From assembly GCF_003173055.1 (NCBI RefSeq), contig NZ_QGLF01000002.1:248322-312321 (forward strand): a stretch of 64,000 nucleotides of DNA. Reading direction: 5' to 3'. The notes under the pieces are model-generated. The model searched no databases. It saw nothing but the letters and a program-made list of their open reading frames with translations, and was not told the DNA's origin. Positions 17,630 to 26,539 of the stretch are shown here, piece after piece. Within the stretch, counting starts at the first letter, position 1; every line of letters begins with the position of its first letter. Source of the stretch: Zavarzinia compransoris. Lineage in GTDB: Bacteria > Pseudomonadota > Alphaproteobacteria > Zavarziniales > Zavarziniaceae. Made by a program: the position numbers and the translations under genes.

Positions 17630-17681
17630 AGCGATATATGGGGCCGTGGGCAATGTTCCCGATTCGTCTGCGCCCCTAGAT

Positions 17682-18419
17682 TTAGGCCGGCGGCCCGGCC
17701 TTGGCAACCGCGGCCAGGGCGTCGGAGGCGGCTTCGACCTGGGCTTCGAGCGAGGTCATGAAGGGATCGCGGCGCAGGCCCGGCGGGATCGGCGGCAGGA
17801 ATTCGACGGTGATCCGGCCCGGCGGCCGGCGGAACGCCCGGCGCGGCCAGACCAGGCCGGAATTGAGCGCGACCGGCACGCAAGGCAGGCCCAATTGGGC
17901 GTAAAGGGCGGCGACCCCCGGCTGATAGGGGGCCTTGGTGCCGACGGCGACCCGCGTCCCTTGCGGGAAGATCAGCACGGAACGGCCCCCGGCGGCGGCA
18001 GCCTTGGCCCGGCGCACCATGTCCTTCAGCGCCTTGGCGCCGGCGGAACGGTCGATCGGGATCATGCGCATGACCAGGATGTACCAGCCGTAGAGCGGGA
18101 TCCAGGTCAGCTCGCGCTTGAGCACGACCGCGGGCATGCCGCAGATCGACAGAAGCGCGATCGTATCCCAGGCCGACTGGTGCTTGGCGGCGATCAGCAC
18201 CGGGCCGTTGGCCAGGCGCTCGCGCCCCTTGACCTCAACCGTGATGCCGCAGATCAGCCTGAGGCCGAGGTTGACCCCGCCGACCCAGAAGCGGGCGGCC
18301 AGCATGCCGAGATTGCGCGGCATCACCAGCGCCGGCGACAGCACCAGGGCCGACAGCGCGGTCCAGGCGTAGAAATAAAGGTTGAAGACGGCCGATCGAA
18401 ACCAGGTCAGCAAGGTCAT
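17682..18419 (-). CDS. plsC: 1-acyl-sn-glycerol-3-phosphate acyltransferase
   Basis: A 245-residue membrane acyltransferase making phosphatidic acid in phospholipid synthesis. An N-terminal hydrophobic region is followed by the four motifs of the family: KHQSAWDT (HX4D equivalent with H and D), ELTWIPLYGWYI, FPQGTR (the glutamate position is occupied by Gln, as F-P-Q-G-T-R, seen in some alphaproteobacterial PlsC) and CVPVALNSG. Its start overlaps the upstream DUF218 gene stop by one base (TGATG), indicating translational coupling. Confidence 0.9.
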   Translation of the reverse strand: MTLLTWFRSAVFNLYFYAWTALSALVLSPALVMPRNLGMLAARFWVGGVNLGLRLICGITVEVKGRERLANGPVLIAAKHQSAWDTIALLSICGMPAVVLKRELTWIPLYGWYILVMRMIPIDRSAGAKALKDMVRRAKAAAAGGRSVLIFPQGTRVAVGTKAPYQPGVAALYAQLGLPCVPVALNSGLVWPRRAFRRPPGRITVEFLPPIPPGLRRDPFMTSLEAQVEAASDALAAVAKAGPPA

Positions 18420-19075
18420 CAGGGCGTTTCCGGTCTCAGGGGCGGCAGGGTGTCGGCCGGGGCGGGCGCCGCGCTCTCCGCGGGCGGGGCGGTCCGTTCC
18501 GGTTGCGGCGGCGATGCCTCGCTCAGGCGGCGGCGCAGCAGGGCGGCGACGAATTTGGCGAATTCCAGCGGCGCTGTCACGGGGGGCAGCGAACCGCTCT
18601 CGAATACCCGTTCGGGGAATACCGGGTGCGGCACCAGTTCGACCCCGGGCAGGGCCCGGTCCAGTTCGACCAGGGTGCGCGGCATGTGATAGGCGGCGGT
18701 GACCACGCGCAGCGTCGCCATGCCGTGGGACCGGGCCCAGGCCGCCGCCTCTTCCGCATTGCCGATGGTGTTGCGCGCCTGATAGCCGAGATCGACGCAG
18801 CAGCGGAACAGATCGTCCGGCAGGGCGGGCAGGCGCTCGCGGATATCCTCGGGCTTGCTGTCGGTCGAGACGCCGGAGATCAGCAGGCGCCGGGCCCGGC
18901 CCGCGGCCATGATCTGCGCCGCTTCGTCGAGGCGGAGCGCGCCGCCGGTCAGGACCACGATGCCGTCGGTCCGGCGTTCGGGGTCGCTGACCGCGGTCGG
19001 AATCCGGCCGAGGAACCAGGCATAGGCCCCGGCGAGAAAGGCGAGGATGAGAAAGACCAGGCGCAGGCTGCGCAT
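18419..19075 (-). CDS. DUF218 (YdcF/ElyC-like) membrane-anchored protein
   Basis: A 218-residue protein with one N-terminal membrane helix (LRLVFLILAFLAGAYAWFLG) and a periplasmic DUF218 domain: DGIVVLTGG, LLISGVSTDSKPEDIRERLP, NTIGNAEEAAAW and VTAAYHMPRTLVELDRALPG. DUF218 proteins such as ElyC and SanA act in envelope or peptidoglycan-precursor homeostasis. The tail after about residue 185 is proline/alanine-rich. Start and stop overlap both neighbours by one base in a tightly coupled operon. Confidence 0.88.
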   Translation of the reverse strand: MRSLRLVFLILAFLAGAYAWFLGRIPTAVSDPERRTDGIVVLTGGALRLDEAAQIMAAGRARRLLISGVSTDSKPEDIRERLPALPDDLFRCCVDLGYQARNTIGNAEEAAAWARSHGMATLRVVTAAYHMPRTLVELDRALPGVELVPHPVFPERVFESGSLPPVTAPLEFAKFVAALLRRRLSEASPPQPERTAPPAESAAPAPADTLPPLRPETP

Positions 19076-19629
19076 CACCCGTCCTCCTGTCCGACGCCCA
19101 GGATGAGGTCGACCGCCGCCGCCAGATCGCCCGCGACCCGGAGCGGCAGCAGGTCGCGCGGGATGCCGGCGCCCTGGGTGGTGCGGCCGCGCCCGGTCTG
19201 CACCAGGATGCGGGCGACACCCGCCGCCGCGGCGGCCTGGAGGTCGTCCAGGCAATGGCCGACCAGCACCGCCCGGTCGGGCGGGCAGCGGAAATCCTGC
19301 AGCAGGGCGCGAATCGGGGCCAGCGCGGGCGGCGCCGGCGGCCCGCCCGGGGCGACCCCGACATGGCCGATCCGGTCGAGCCGCGCCCCCTCGGCGGCGA
19401 GCAGGTCGCGCAGGTGGTCGTGCAGGCGCGCCAGCATGGCCTCGTCGAGCGGACCCCGGCCGAGCAGGGGCTGGCGGGTGACCACCGCGGTCAGCGTTCC
19501 GGCCGCGTTCAGCCGGGCCAGCGCCCGCCCGGCGCCGGGCAGAAGCGCCAGTTCGCCCGGGTTGCGGATGCCCCCGGCCCGGTCGGCGGCCAGCACGCCG
19601 TCGCGTTCGAGAATCACCAGCCGCGCCAT
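19075..19629 (-). CDS. HAD-IIIA (GmhB-like) protein with altered catalytic motif
   Basis: A 184-residue protein resembling heptose-bisphosphate or histidinol-phosphate phosphatases: VILERDGVLAADR at the N-terminus, then GRALARLNAAGTLTAVVTRQ, and late LVGHCLDDLQAAAAAGVARI. The usual nucleophile of motif I (D-x-D-G) is replaced by Glu at residue 8 (E8-R-D10-G). The GmhB zinc loop and the R/K-K-P motif III are also missing. It may be catalytically inactive or repurposed. It sits 3 bp after ftsX and overlaps the DUF218 gene by one base. Confidence 0.75.
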   Translation of the reverse strand: MARLVILERDGVLAADRAGGIRNPGELALLPGAGRALARLNAAGTLTAVVTRQPLLGRGPLDEAMLARLHDHLRDLLAAEGARLDRIGHVGVAPGGPPAPPALAPIRALLQDFRCPPDRAVLVGHCLDDLQAAAAAGVARILVQTGRGRTTQGAGIPRDLLPLRVAGDLAAAVDLILGVGQEDG

Positions 19630-19632
19630 GGC

Positions 19633-20514
19633 TCAGACCATCCTGCGCAGCGCGCGGGTGACGGTGATCCCCGCCGTCGCCATGGTCAGCAGGCCGACGG
19701 CGACCGGCAGGCCGGCCAGCGGCAGCAGGCTGGCCAGAAGATCGTCCAGCGCCGGCAGGAAGGGCGAATCGAGCGAGGCGGCGTAAAGCGCCAGGCCATA
19801 GAGGGCAAGCCCGCCGACCAGGGCGCCCAACGCGCCGCCGACCAGCCCGAGGCGCAGGAAATGCCCCTCGAATTCGCGCGCGACGGCGCGTTCCCGGGCG
19901 CCGATCTGATGCACGATCTCGACGATGCCGTGATGGGCGGCAAGGCCGGCGCCGGTCGCGAAGACGACGACGGCGACAAGGCAGAAGCCGACCAGGGCGA
20001 CCACCGCATAGGCCCCGCCCTCGATCGCGGCGGCGATTTCCGCGATCTCGTCCAGGCTGTCGACCGCGGCCTCGACCCGGGCACCCTTGACCACGGTTTC
20101 GATGCGGGCGGCCAGCGCCGCCGGTTCCAGCCGCGTGTCCGGGGTGGCGACGATGTCGATCAGGACCGGCAGGGGCAGGTCGCCGACCGCGGCATCGCGG
20201 CCGAGCCAGGGTTCCAGCAGGCGCTGCATGGTCGGCTGGGGCACGACTTCGGCGGCCAGCACGCCCTCGGTCTCGGCCAGGAGGTCGACGACGCGGGCGA
20301 CGGTCTCCTCGTCGACCGCGCCGGCCTCGGCGGTCGGCAGTTCGACGGTATAGCGCCCGGCCAGTTCGGCCTGGAAGCTGGCCAGCGAACTGTCGATGGC
20401 GATGGCGGCGGCGGCGGCCAGCGTCAGCAGCAGGACCATGACGGCGATGATCGCGGGCACCAGCCGGTTGGACAGCGCACCCCGCGGCAGCAGGTTGAGA
20501 GAACGTCCGATCAT
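19633..20514 (-). CDS. ftsX: Cell division protein FtsX (permease-like)
   Basis: A 293-residue inner-membrane protein with four hydrophobic segments: one near the N-terminus (AIIAVMVLLLTLAAAAAIAI) and three at the C-terminal end, separated by a periplasmic domain of about 120 residues. The segment EIVHQIGARERAVAREFEGHFLRLGL is the characteristic FtsX cytoplasmic loop. With FtsE it forms a complex that activates peptidoglycan hydrolases at the septum. It begins 2 bp after ftsE. Confidence 0.92.
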   Translation of the reverse strand: MIGRSLNLLPRGALSNRLVPAIIAVMVLLLTLAAAAAIAIDSSLASFQAELAGRYTVELPTAEAGAVDEETVARVVDLLAETEGVLAAEVVPQPTMQRLLEPWLGRDAAVGDLPLPVLIDIVATPDTRLEPAALAARIETVVKGARVEAAVDSLDEIAEIAAAIEGGAYAVVALVGFCLVAVVVFATGAGLAAHHGIVEIVHQIGARERAVAREFEGHFLRLGLVGGALGALVGGLALYGLALYAASLDSPFLPALDDLLASLLPLAGLPVAVGLLTMATAGITVTRALRRMV

Positions 20515-20516
20515 GG

Positions 20517-21182
<666 letters not shown>

Positions 21183-21359
21183 AGAGAAAGCCTGATCTTT
21201 GAAGCGGCACCATGGCATGAAGCGGCTGCCGAGGCCAACCCCCCACGATCATGCCCCTGGCCTGCCCCGGGAGGCGTGCGTCCATCGTCGTCAAAAGCTG
21301 GCAGCGCGCGGTAAGGTCGCCTATAAAGGCCGGATAGGCCCCGTCGACATTCGTTCCGC

Positions 21360-22025
21360 ATGATCATCACCTGCCCATCCTGCAGCACAAGATACCTGCT
21401 GCCTCCGGCCGCGCTCAGCGCGTCGGGGCGGGACGTCCGCTGTGCGCGCTGCGGCCATGTCTGGTTCCAGGCGCCGCCCGCCGACCTGCCGCGCACCGTC
21501 GACCTGATCGAACCCCTGCGCCAGCACGGCGCGGGCGGTATCGCCGCCGCAGAACCCGTGCGCAACCTGCCGGGGCCCCCGCTGGCGCCGGCGCGCCATG
21601 GCGCCGCGCTCGGTTGGCTGCTGTTCATCGTCGTGCTGGCCGGCGGCCTCGGTGCCGCCGCGCTCTACCGCGACCGCATCGTCGAGGCCTGGCCGCCCTC
21701 GGGCAAATTGTTCGAACTGGTCGGCCTGCCGGTCACCGCCTACGGCCTCAGCCTGTCCGATCCGGTCAGCGAGCGCTCGACCGAGGGCAGCGCCGAAATC
21801 CTGACCGTTTCCGGCACCATCCAGTCGACCCTGGTGACCGCCCGGCCGGTGCCCCCGGTCTGGGTCAGCCTGACCGACGGCGGCGGCCGGGTGCTGCGCC
21901 GCGAACTGGCCGTCGCCGAGCCCGCCGTGCTGCCGGCTGGCGGCGAGGCCCGCTACAAGGTGCGCTTCGCCGCACCCCCCACCGAGGCGACAAGGGTCGC
22001 CGTGACCTTCGGAGAGACTCCATGA
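21360..22025 (+). CDS. MJ0042 zinc-ribbon membrane protein
   Basis: A 221-residue protein. The N-terminal MJ0042 zinc finger has C5-PS-C8 and C28-AR-C31 (VRCARCGHVW). A hydrophilic linker and one membrane helix (LGWLLFIVVLAGGLGAAALY) follow, and then a periplasmic domain with SGTIQSTLVTARPVPPVWVSL, as in DUF3426-type proteins. In many alphaproteobacteria this gene lies beside ftsE as it does here. It overlaps hpt by 4 nt (ATGA). Function unknown. Confidence 0.88.
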   Translation: MIITCPSCSTRYLLPPAALSASGRDVRCARCGHVWFQAPPADLPRTVDLIEPLRQHGAGGIAAAEPVRNLPGPPLAPARHGAALGWLLFIVVLAGGLGAAALYRDRIVEAWPPSGKLFELVGLPVTAYGLSLSDPVSERSTEGSAEILTVSGTIQSTLVTARPVPPVWVSLTDGGGRVLRRELAVAEPAVLPAGGEARYKVRFAAPPTEATRVAVTFGETP

Positions 22026-22564
22026 CCCGGCCTGTGCCCAAGGGCAAGACCGTCCGCACCCTGTTCGACGCCGATGTCATCGACGCCCGCGTGAAGACGC
22101 TGGCCAAGGAAGTCGTGGCCAAGCTCGGCAAGGAATTCGTGGTCGTGCCCGTGCTGAAGGGCAGCTTCATGTTCGCCGCCGACCTGCTGCGCGCCCTTCA
22201 CGCCGAAGGCGCCGAGGTCGAGGTCGATTTCGTCATCCTGTCGTCCTACGGCGACCGCACCACCAGTTCGGGGCAGGTCACGGTCCAGCGCGACATCAGC
22301 ATCATCGTCCGCGACAAGCAGCTGCTGATCGTCGACGATATCCTCGAATCGGGCCGCACCCTGTCCTTCGCCAAGGACCTGATGGCGGCGCGCGGGGCCT
22401 CGGTCGAACTCTGCGTCCTGCTCGACAAGCCGAAGCGGCGCGAGAACAACCTCCAGGCCGATTTCGTCGGCTTCGAATGCCCGGAACGCTTCGTCGTCGG
22501 CTATGGCATGGATGTCGCCAACTGCTTCCGCGAACTGCCCTTCATCGGCGTGGTGGAGAACTGA
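22022..22564 (+). CDS. hpt: Hypoxanthine phosphoribosyltransferase
   Basis: A 180-residue purine-salvage enzyme converting hypoxanthine and PRPP to IMP. The PRPP-binding motif is LLIVDDILESGRTL. The PVLKGSFMFAADLLRAL loop and SSYGDRTTSSGQV flexible-loop region match the family, and FVVGYGMDVANCFRELPFIGV is the typical C-terminus. ATG 22022 overlaps the upstream stop. Confidence 0.94.
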   Translation: MTRPVPKGKTVRTLFDADVIDARVKTLAKEVVAKLGKEFVVVPVLKGSFMFAADLLRALHAEGAEVEVDFVILSSYGDRTTSSGQVTVQRDISIIVRDKQLLIVDDILESGRTLSFAKDLMAARGASVELCVLLDKPKRRENNLQADFVGFECPERFVVGYGMDVANCFRELPFIGVVEN

Positions 22565-22583
22565 GCGAGCCGGCCCGCGCGGG

Positions 22584-25052
22584 TCAGAAGCGTTCCAGCA
22601 GGCGGCGGATGTAATCCAGTTCGTCCTGGCTGCGGCTGCGGTCGCCGGCCCGGCGCTGCAATTCGTCGAGAATTTCGCGGACGCGCCTTGCCTCCGCCTC
22701 GGTCGGCACGCGGACGTCATCGCCCGAGCCGTAGTCGCGGCCGGGGCGCGGCCGGCCCAGGGGATCGCGCTCGCTGCCGGGCTGGCTGCTGCCGGCCCGG
22801 CCCTGGCCGCGCTCGATGCCCAGTTGCTGGGCCATCTGTTCGCCCAGCGCCTGCATGCCTTCGCGAAGTGCCGACAGGGCCTCGCCCTGGGCGGCGGCGG
22901 CGGCACCGGGGTTATTGCCTTCAAGCGCCTCGCGCGCCTGGTCCATGGCCCGTTCGGCCCGGGTCAGGGCATCCGGCAGGGGCAGGCCCGCCTCGTCCAG
23001 CTGGCGCAGCAAGTCGCCCAATTGCTGGCGCAGCCCTTCCTGGGATTCGGCCTGGCCGGACAGGTCGCCCGGCTGGCCTGATTGTCCGGGCTGGCCCTGG
23101 CCCGGTTGCTGCTGGCCTGATTGCTGTTGACCGGGGCGGCCGCGCTGGCCGGGCGTGCCGCCCTCGCGGCGCTGCTGTTCGGCGAAGGACTGGTCGCGCA
23201 GCTGGCCCTGCTCGCGCAGCATGTCGTTCAGCTGGTTCATGCCCTCGTTCAGGGCCTGGGCATCGCCGTTCTGCATCATGCCCTGCGCGGCCTGGAGGTT
23301 TTCCAGCATTTCCCGCAGGTTCTGCAGCATCTGGCGGGCGGCCTCGCGCGAACCGCTTTCGGCGGCGCGCTGGGCTTCGTCCAGCATGCGTTCGAGGTCG
23401 CGGCTGGTCATCATGTCGCCGCCCGGCAGGGGCTGGGCCTGATCGAAGCCGCGGCGCATCGCCTCTTCCGCCAGGGCCTGGAGATATTCGGCCATGGCCT
23501 GGCGCAATTCCTCCATCAGGCGGGCGATCTCGGCGTCGGAGGCGCCGGATTGCAGCGCCTCCTCCAGCGCGTCCTGGGCGGCGCGCAGGGCCGCCTGGGC
23601 ATTGGGCACCCGGCCCTCGTCGAGGTCGAGGGCGATCTCCCACAGCAGGTCGACCACCTCGGCGTCCTTCGCCTTCTCGGCATTGCGGAACAGGGTGATC
23701 GCCGACAGGGTGAGGCCGAGATAGACCGGCATCCGCCCGCCATAGGCATCGATGCGCGCGGCGATGTCGCCAAGGGCCAGGGCCACCTGGCGCCGTTCCG
23801 CCGGCTTCGCCACCAGGCGCTTGCGCTGTTCGATGATGGCACGGGCCACCGGGTGGCGGAACTGGCGCTCGGGCAGGGTCACGATCACCGGCGCCGAATG
23901 GCCGGTCTGGTCCAGGGCATCGGTCGCGGTCAGTTCCAGGGTCACTTCGAGCCCGGCCCAGGGGTGAGCGGTCAGGTCGCGGAAGGTGACCGACTTCGCC
24001 TCGGGCCGCCCGGTCGCGCCGCCCAGCGGCACCACCAGGGGCTCGCCCCGGCCGGCGAGGCGGATGCTCAGCTGCACCCCGGCGACGCCGTAATCGTCGG
24101 TCGCCAGATAGGCGATGCGCAGCGCCTGCCGCTCGGTCGCCGAGGGCGGCGCGGCGAAGGCGACCGTCGGCGCCTTGTCCGCGAGCACTTCGAGCGGCCA
24201 GGACGCGATCTCCGACGTGCCGTCGAGGAAGCGCAGCCGGTCCCCGGCCCGAACCGGCACTTCGCCGGCGAAACTCCCGGTCTCGATCGCGTCGAGCGGC
24301 ACGATGTCCTCGCCGAAGGCGACCCCGCCGCTGCCGACGCCGTGCAGCCGGGCCATGACGATGGAACCGGCGGCGATGCGCAGGGGCTGGCCCGGCGCCT
24401 GCCCCTGCTCGCCGAGATAGAGCGGCGGCAGGCGGGTATAGGCGGGCGGCGTGATCCAGGCTGTGTAACCGGCGGCATCGCCGGCGGCGCCCGCCGCCGG
24501 CTTGCCGAAGTGCGGCACCAGGGCGTCGCGCAGCCGTTCCGGCGCCTCGGGCCCGGCGGCGATGCCGGTGACGACCAGGGCGAGGACGACCAGGGCGCGC
24601 AGGGCCCAGGGGTCGTGCCGCGCCACCACCGGGCGCGGCCCGTGCAGGCGCAGGCGCGCGGCGGCCTGCGCGGCGCGTTCCCGGTGGGCCTGCCACAGGG
24701 CCTCCGCCACCGGGTCCGGCCCGCTGCCGGACAAGGTATCTTCCAGGGTTTCGAGCGCCCGGTGCGGCACCGCATTGTCGGTTTCCAGCCGGCGCCGGGC
24801 CAGCGGTTCGGCCGGCAGGCGCAGCGCCGCCGGCACGCGCCGCCAGCCGAGCACCAGGGCCAGCCCGAACAGGCCGAGCAGGACGGCATGCAGCGTGCCC
24901 GGCAGCAGGCCGAAGACGCCGCCGAGGGCGAGTGCCAGGAACAGGCCGACGACCCCGAGCCCCGGCAGCAGCGCCGGCAGCAGCGCCTCCGCCGCCAGCG
25001 CCAGCCGCGTCGCGGTCAGGCGCCGCCGCAAGGGAAGGGGATCGTCCGCCAT
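22584..25052 (-). CDS. DUF4175 (TIGR02302) family membrane protein
   Basis: An 822-residue protein with N-terminal hydrophobic segments (about residues 20-80 and near 150), a long periplasmic middle and a C-terminal region of roughly 250 residues that is strongly Gln/Glu/Arg-rich with coiled-coil and GQ-repeat stretches (GQQQSGQQQPGQGQPGQ). This matches the alphaproteobacterial TIGR02302 family, which typically lies next to lysA. Function is unknown, probably envelope-related. The stop of lysA lies one base upstream, so the two are coupled. Confidence 0.88.
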   Translation of the reverse strand: MADDPLPLRRRLTATRLALAAEALLPALLPGLGVVGLFLALALGGVFGLLPGTLHAVLLGLFGLALVLGWRRVPAALRLPAEPLARRRLETDNAVPHRALETLEDTLSGSGPDPVAEALWQAHRERAAQAAARLRLHGPRPVVARHDPWALRALVVLALVVTGIAAGPEAPERLRDALVPHFGKPAAGAAGDAAGYTAWITPPAYTRLPPLYLGEQGQAPGQPLRIAAGSIVMARLHGVGSGGVAFGEDIVPLDAIETGSFAGEVPVRAGDRLRFLDGTSEIASWPLEVLADKAPTVAFAAPPSATERQALRIAYLATDDYGVAGVQLSIRLAGRGEPLVVPLGGATGRPEAKSVTFRDLTAHPWAGLEVTLELTATDALDQTGHSAPVIVTLPERQFRHPVARAIIEQRKRLVAKPAERRQVALALGDIAARIDAYGGRMPVYLGLTLSAITLFRNAEKAKDAEVVDLLWEIALDLDEGRVPNAQAALRAAQDALEEALQSGASDAEIARLMEELRQAMAEYLQALAEEAMRRGFDQAQPLPGGDMMTSRDLERMLDEAQRAAESGSREAARQMLQNLREMLENLQAAQGMMQNGDAQALNEGMNQLNDMLREQGQLRDQSFAEQQRREGGTPGQRGRPGQQQSGQQQPGQGQPGQSGQPGDLSGQAESQEGLRQQLGDLLRQLDEAGLPLPDALTRAERAMDQAREALEGNNPGAAAAAQGEALSALREGMQALGEQMAQQLGIERGQGRAGSSQPGSERDPLGRPRPGRDYGSGDDVRVPTEAEARRVREILDELQRRAGDRSRSQDELDYIRRLLERF

Positions 25053-25053
25053 C

Positions 25054-26334
25054 TCAGGCGGTTCCGCCGTCGAGCCAGGGCGGCAGGCGGTCGAGGCCGA
25101 TGATCCGCTCCGCCGGCACGCGCTCGCGCACCACGGCGAAATGCTCGCCGTTCACGAGCACTTCGGGGATCAGGGCGCGGGTGTTGTAGGTCGAGGCCAT
25201 GACCGCGCCATAGGCGCCGGCCGACAGCACGGCGACCAGATCGCCCTGGGCCAGCGGCGTGAGGGGGCGGTCCTGGGCGATGAAATCGCCGGTCTCGCAC
25301 ACCGGGCCGACGAGGTCGACCGGCGCGACCGGAGCGTCCGGCGCCGGCGCCGCCACCGGCAGGATGCCGTGGTAAGCCTCGTAGAGGGTCGGTCGGAGCA
25401 GATCGTTCATGGCCGCATCCACGATCACGAAAGTCTTCGCCGTCGCCTTCTTCACGTAGAGCACCCGGGTGACCAGCACCCCGGCATTGCCGACGATCAG
25501 GCGGCCCGGCTCCAGGATGATGCCACAGCCGAGATGGCCCGTCGTCCTCTTTACGATGTCGGCGTAATGCTCGGGCGCGGGCGGCACCAGCCGGTTTTCC
25601 TCGTAAGGAATGCCGAGCCCGCCGCCGAGGTCGAGGCGGTCGATCTTGTGGCCGTCGGCGCGCAGCGCGAGGACCAGTTCCGCGACCTTGCGGAAGGCGG
25701 CCTCGAAGGGTTCGAGCGCGGTCAATTGGCTGCCGATATGGACGTCGACGCCGACCACCTTCACCCCCGGCAGGGCGGCGGCCCTGGCATAGACCGAGCG
25801 GACCTTTTCCCAGGCGATGCCGAACTTGTTCTCGGCCTTGCCGGTCGAGATCTTGGCATGGGTCTTGGCGTCCACGTCCGGGTTCACGCGGATGGTGACG
25901 GGCGCGACGGCGCCCTTGGCGACCGCGACCGCGGACAATTGTTCGAGTTCGGGTTCCGATTCGACATTGAACTGGTGGATGCCGGCCTCGAGCGCCAGGG
26001 CCATTTCCGCCGGGGTCTTGCCGACGCCGGAAAAGACGATGCGCGCGGCCGGGATGCCGGCGGCCAGGGCGCGCTGCAATTCCCCGCCCGAGACGACGTC
26101 GGCCCCGGCGCCCAGCCGGGCCAGGGTGGCGATCACCGCCTGGTTGGCATTGGCCTTCAGGGCATAGCAGACCAGGGCCTTCTGGTCGGCGAAGGCATCG
26201 GCGAAGACGCGGTAATGGCGTTCCAGCGTCGCCGTCGAGTAACAGTAGAAGGGCGTGCCGACGGCGGCGGCGATCGCTTCGATCGAGACCCCTTCGGCGC
26301 AGAGCCGGCCGTCGCGATATTCGAAATGGTTCAT
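25054..26334 (-). CDS. lysA: Diaminopimelate decarboxylase
   Basis: A 426-residue PLP-dependent enzyme catalysing the last step of lysine synthesis from meso-diaminopimelate. The PLP lysine is K60 in VCYALKANANQAV. Other family motifs are GADVVSGGELQRAL, VRVNPDVDAKTHAKISTGK, DLGGGLGIPY, LEPGRLIVGNAG, and the late GPVCETGDF containing the active-site Cys of the partner subunit. It follows the small lipoprotein gene by 15 bp in the argH-lptM-lysA order common in alphaproteobacteria. Confidence 0.96.
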   Translation of the reverse strand: MNHFEYRDGRLCAEGVSIEAIAAAVGTPFYCYSTATLERHYRVFADAFADQKALVCYALKANANQAVIATLARLGAGADVVSGGELQRALAAGIPAARIVFSGVGKTPAEMALALEAGIHQFNVESEPELEQLSAVAVAKGAVAPVTIRVNPDVDAKTHAKISTGKAENKFGIAWEKVRSVYARAAALPGVKVVGVDVHIGSQLTALEPFEAAFRKVAELVLALRADGHKIDRLDLGGGLGIPYEENRLVPPAPEHYADIVKRTTGHLGCGIILEPGRLIVGNAGVLVTRVLYVKKATAKTFVIVDAAMNDLLRPTLYEAYHGILPVAAPAPDAPVAPVDLVGPVCETGDFIAQDRPLTPLAQGDLVAVLSAGAYGAVMASTYNTRALIPEVLVNGEHFAVVRERVPAERIIGLDRLPPWLDGGTA

Positions 26335-26349
26335 GGGGCGGGCGGTCTC

Positions 26350-26529
26350 TCAGTAGATCGGCTGCGGCTTCGATTGGGAATTGCGGCTTTCGGGCACGCC
26401 CATCTGGTTCGGGTGCACCGTCTCGGGCATAGACACGACGTCGCCGGTGCCCGGGCGCATGGGATCGCCCCGCTTGCCGCAGGCGGCCAGGGCCAGGACC
26501 ATCAGGGTGCACAAAAGAACTGTCCGCAT
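26350..26529 (-). CDS. lptM: Small LptM-like lipoprotein
   Basis: A 59-residue lipoprotein: signal peptide with lipobox LAAC (MRTVLLCTLMVLALAAC), then GKRGDPMRPG and a polar tail. The position between argH and lysA and the C-GKRGD/x-P start of the mature part match the family now called LptM, an outer-membrane lipoprotein helping LptD maturation. The start at 26529 gives a normal signal peptide. Confidence 0.8.
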   Translation of the reverse strand: MRTVLLCTLMVLALAACGKRGDPMRPGTGDVVSMPETVHPNQMGVPESRNSQSKPQPIY

Positions 26530-26539
26530 GATCCCGTCC

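Noticed and set aside
17425-17700. Cobalamin riboswitch in the nrdJ leader
   Set aside because: I looked for the B12-box-like conserved segment and stems upstream of nrdJ and could not recognise them; the region holds DnaA-like boxes instead.
22950-23170. Tandem-repeat array (GQ-rich) inside the DUF4175 gene
   Set aside because: This is a low-complexity Gln/Gly/Pro coding stretch typical for the family's C-terminal region and not a DNA repeat array or CRISPR.
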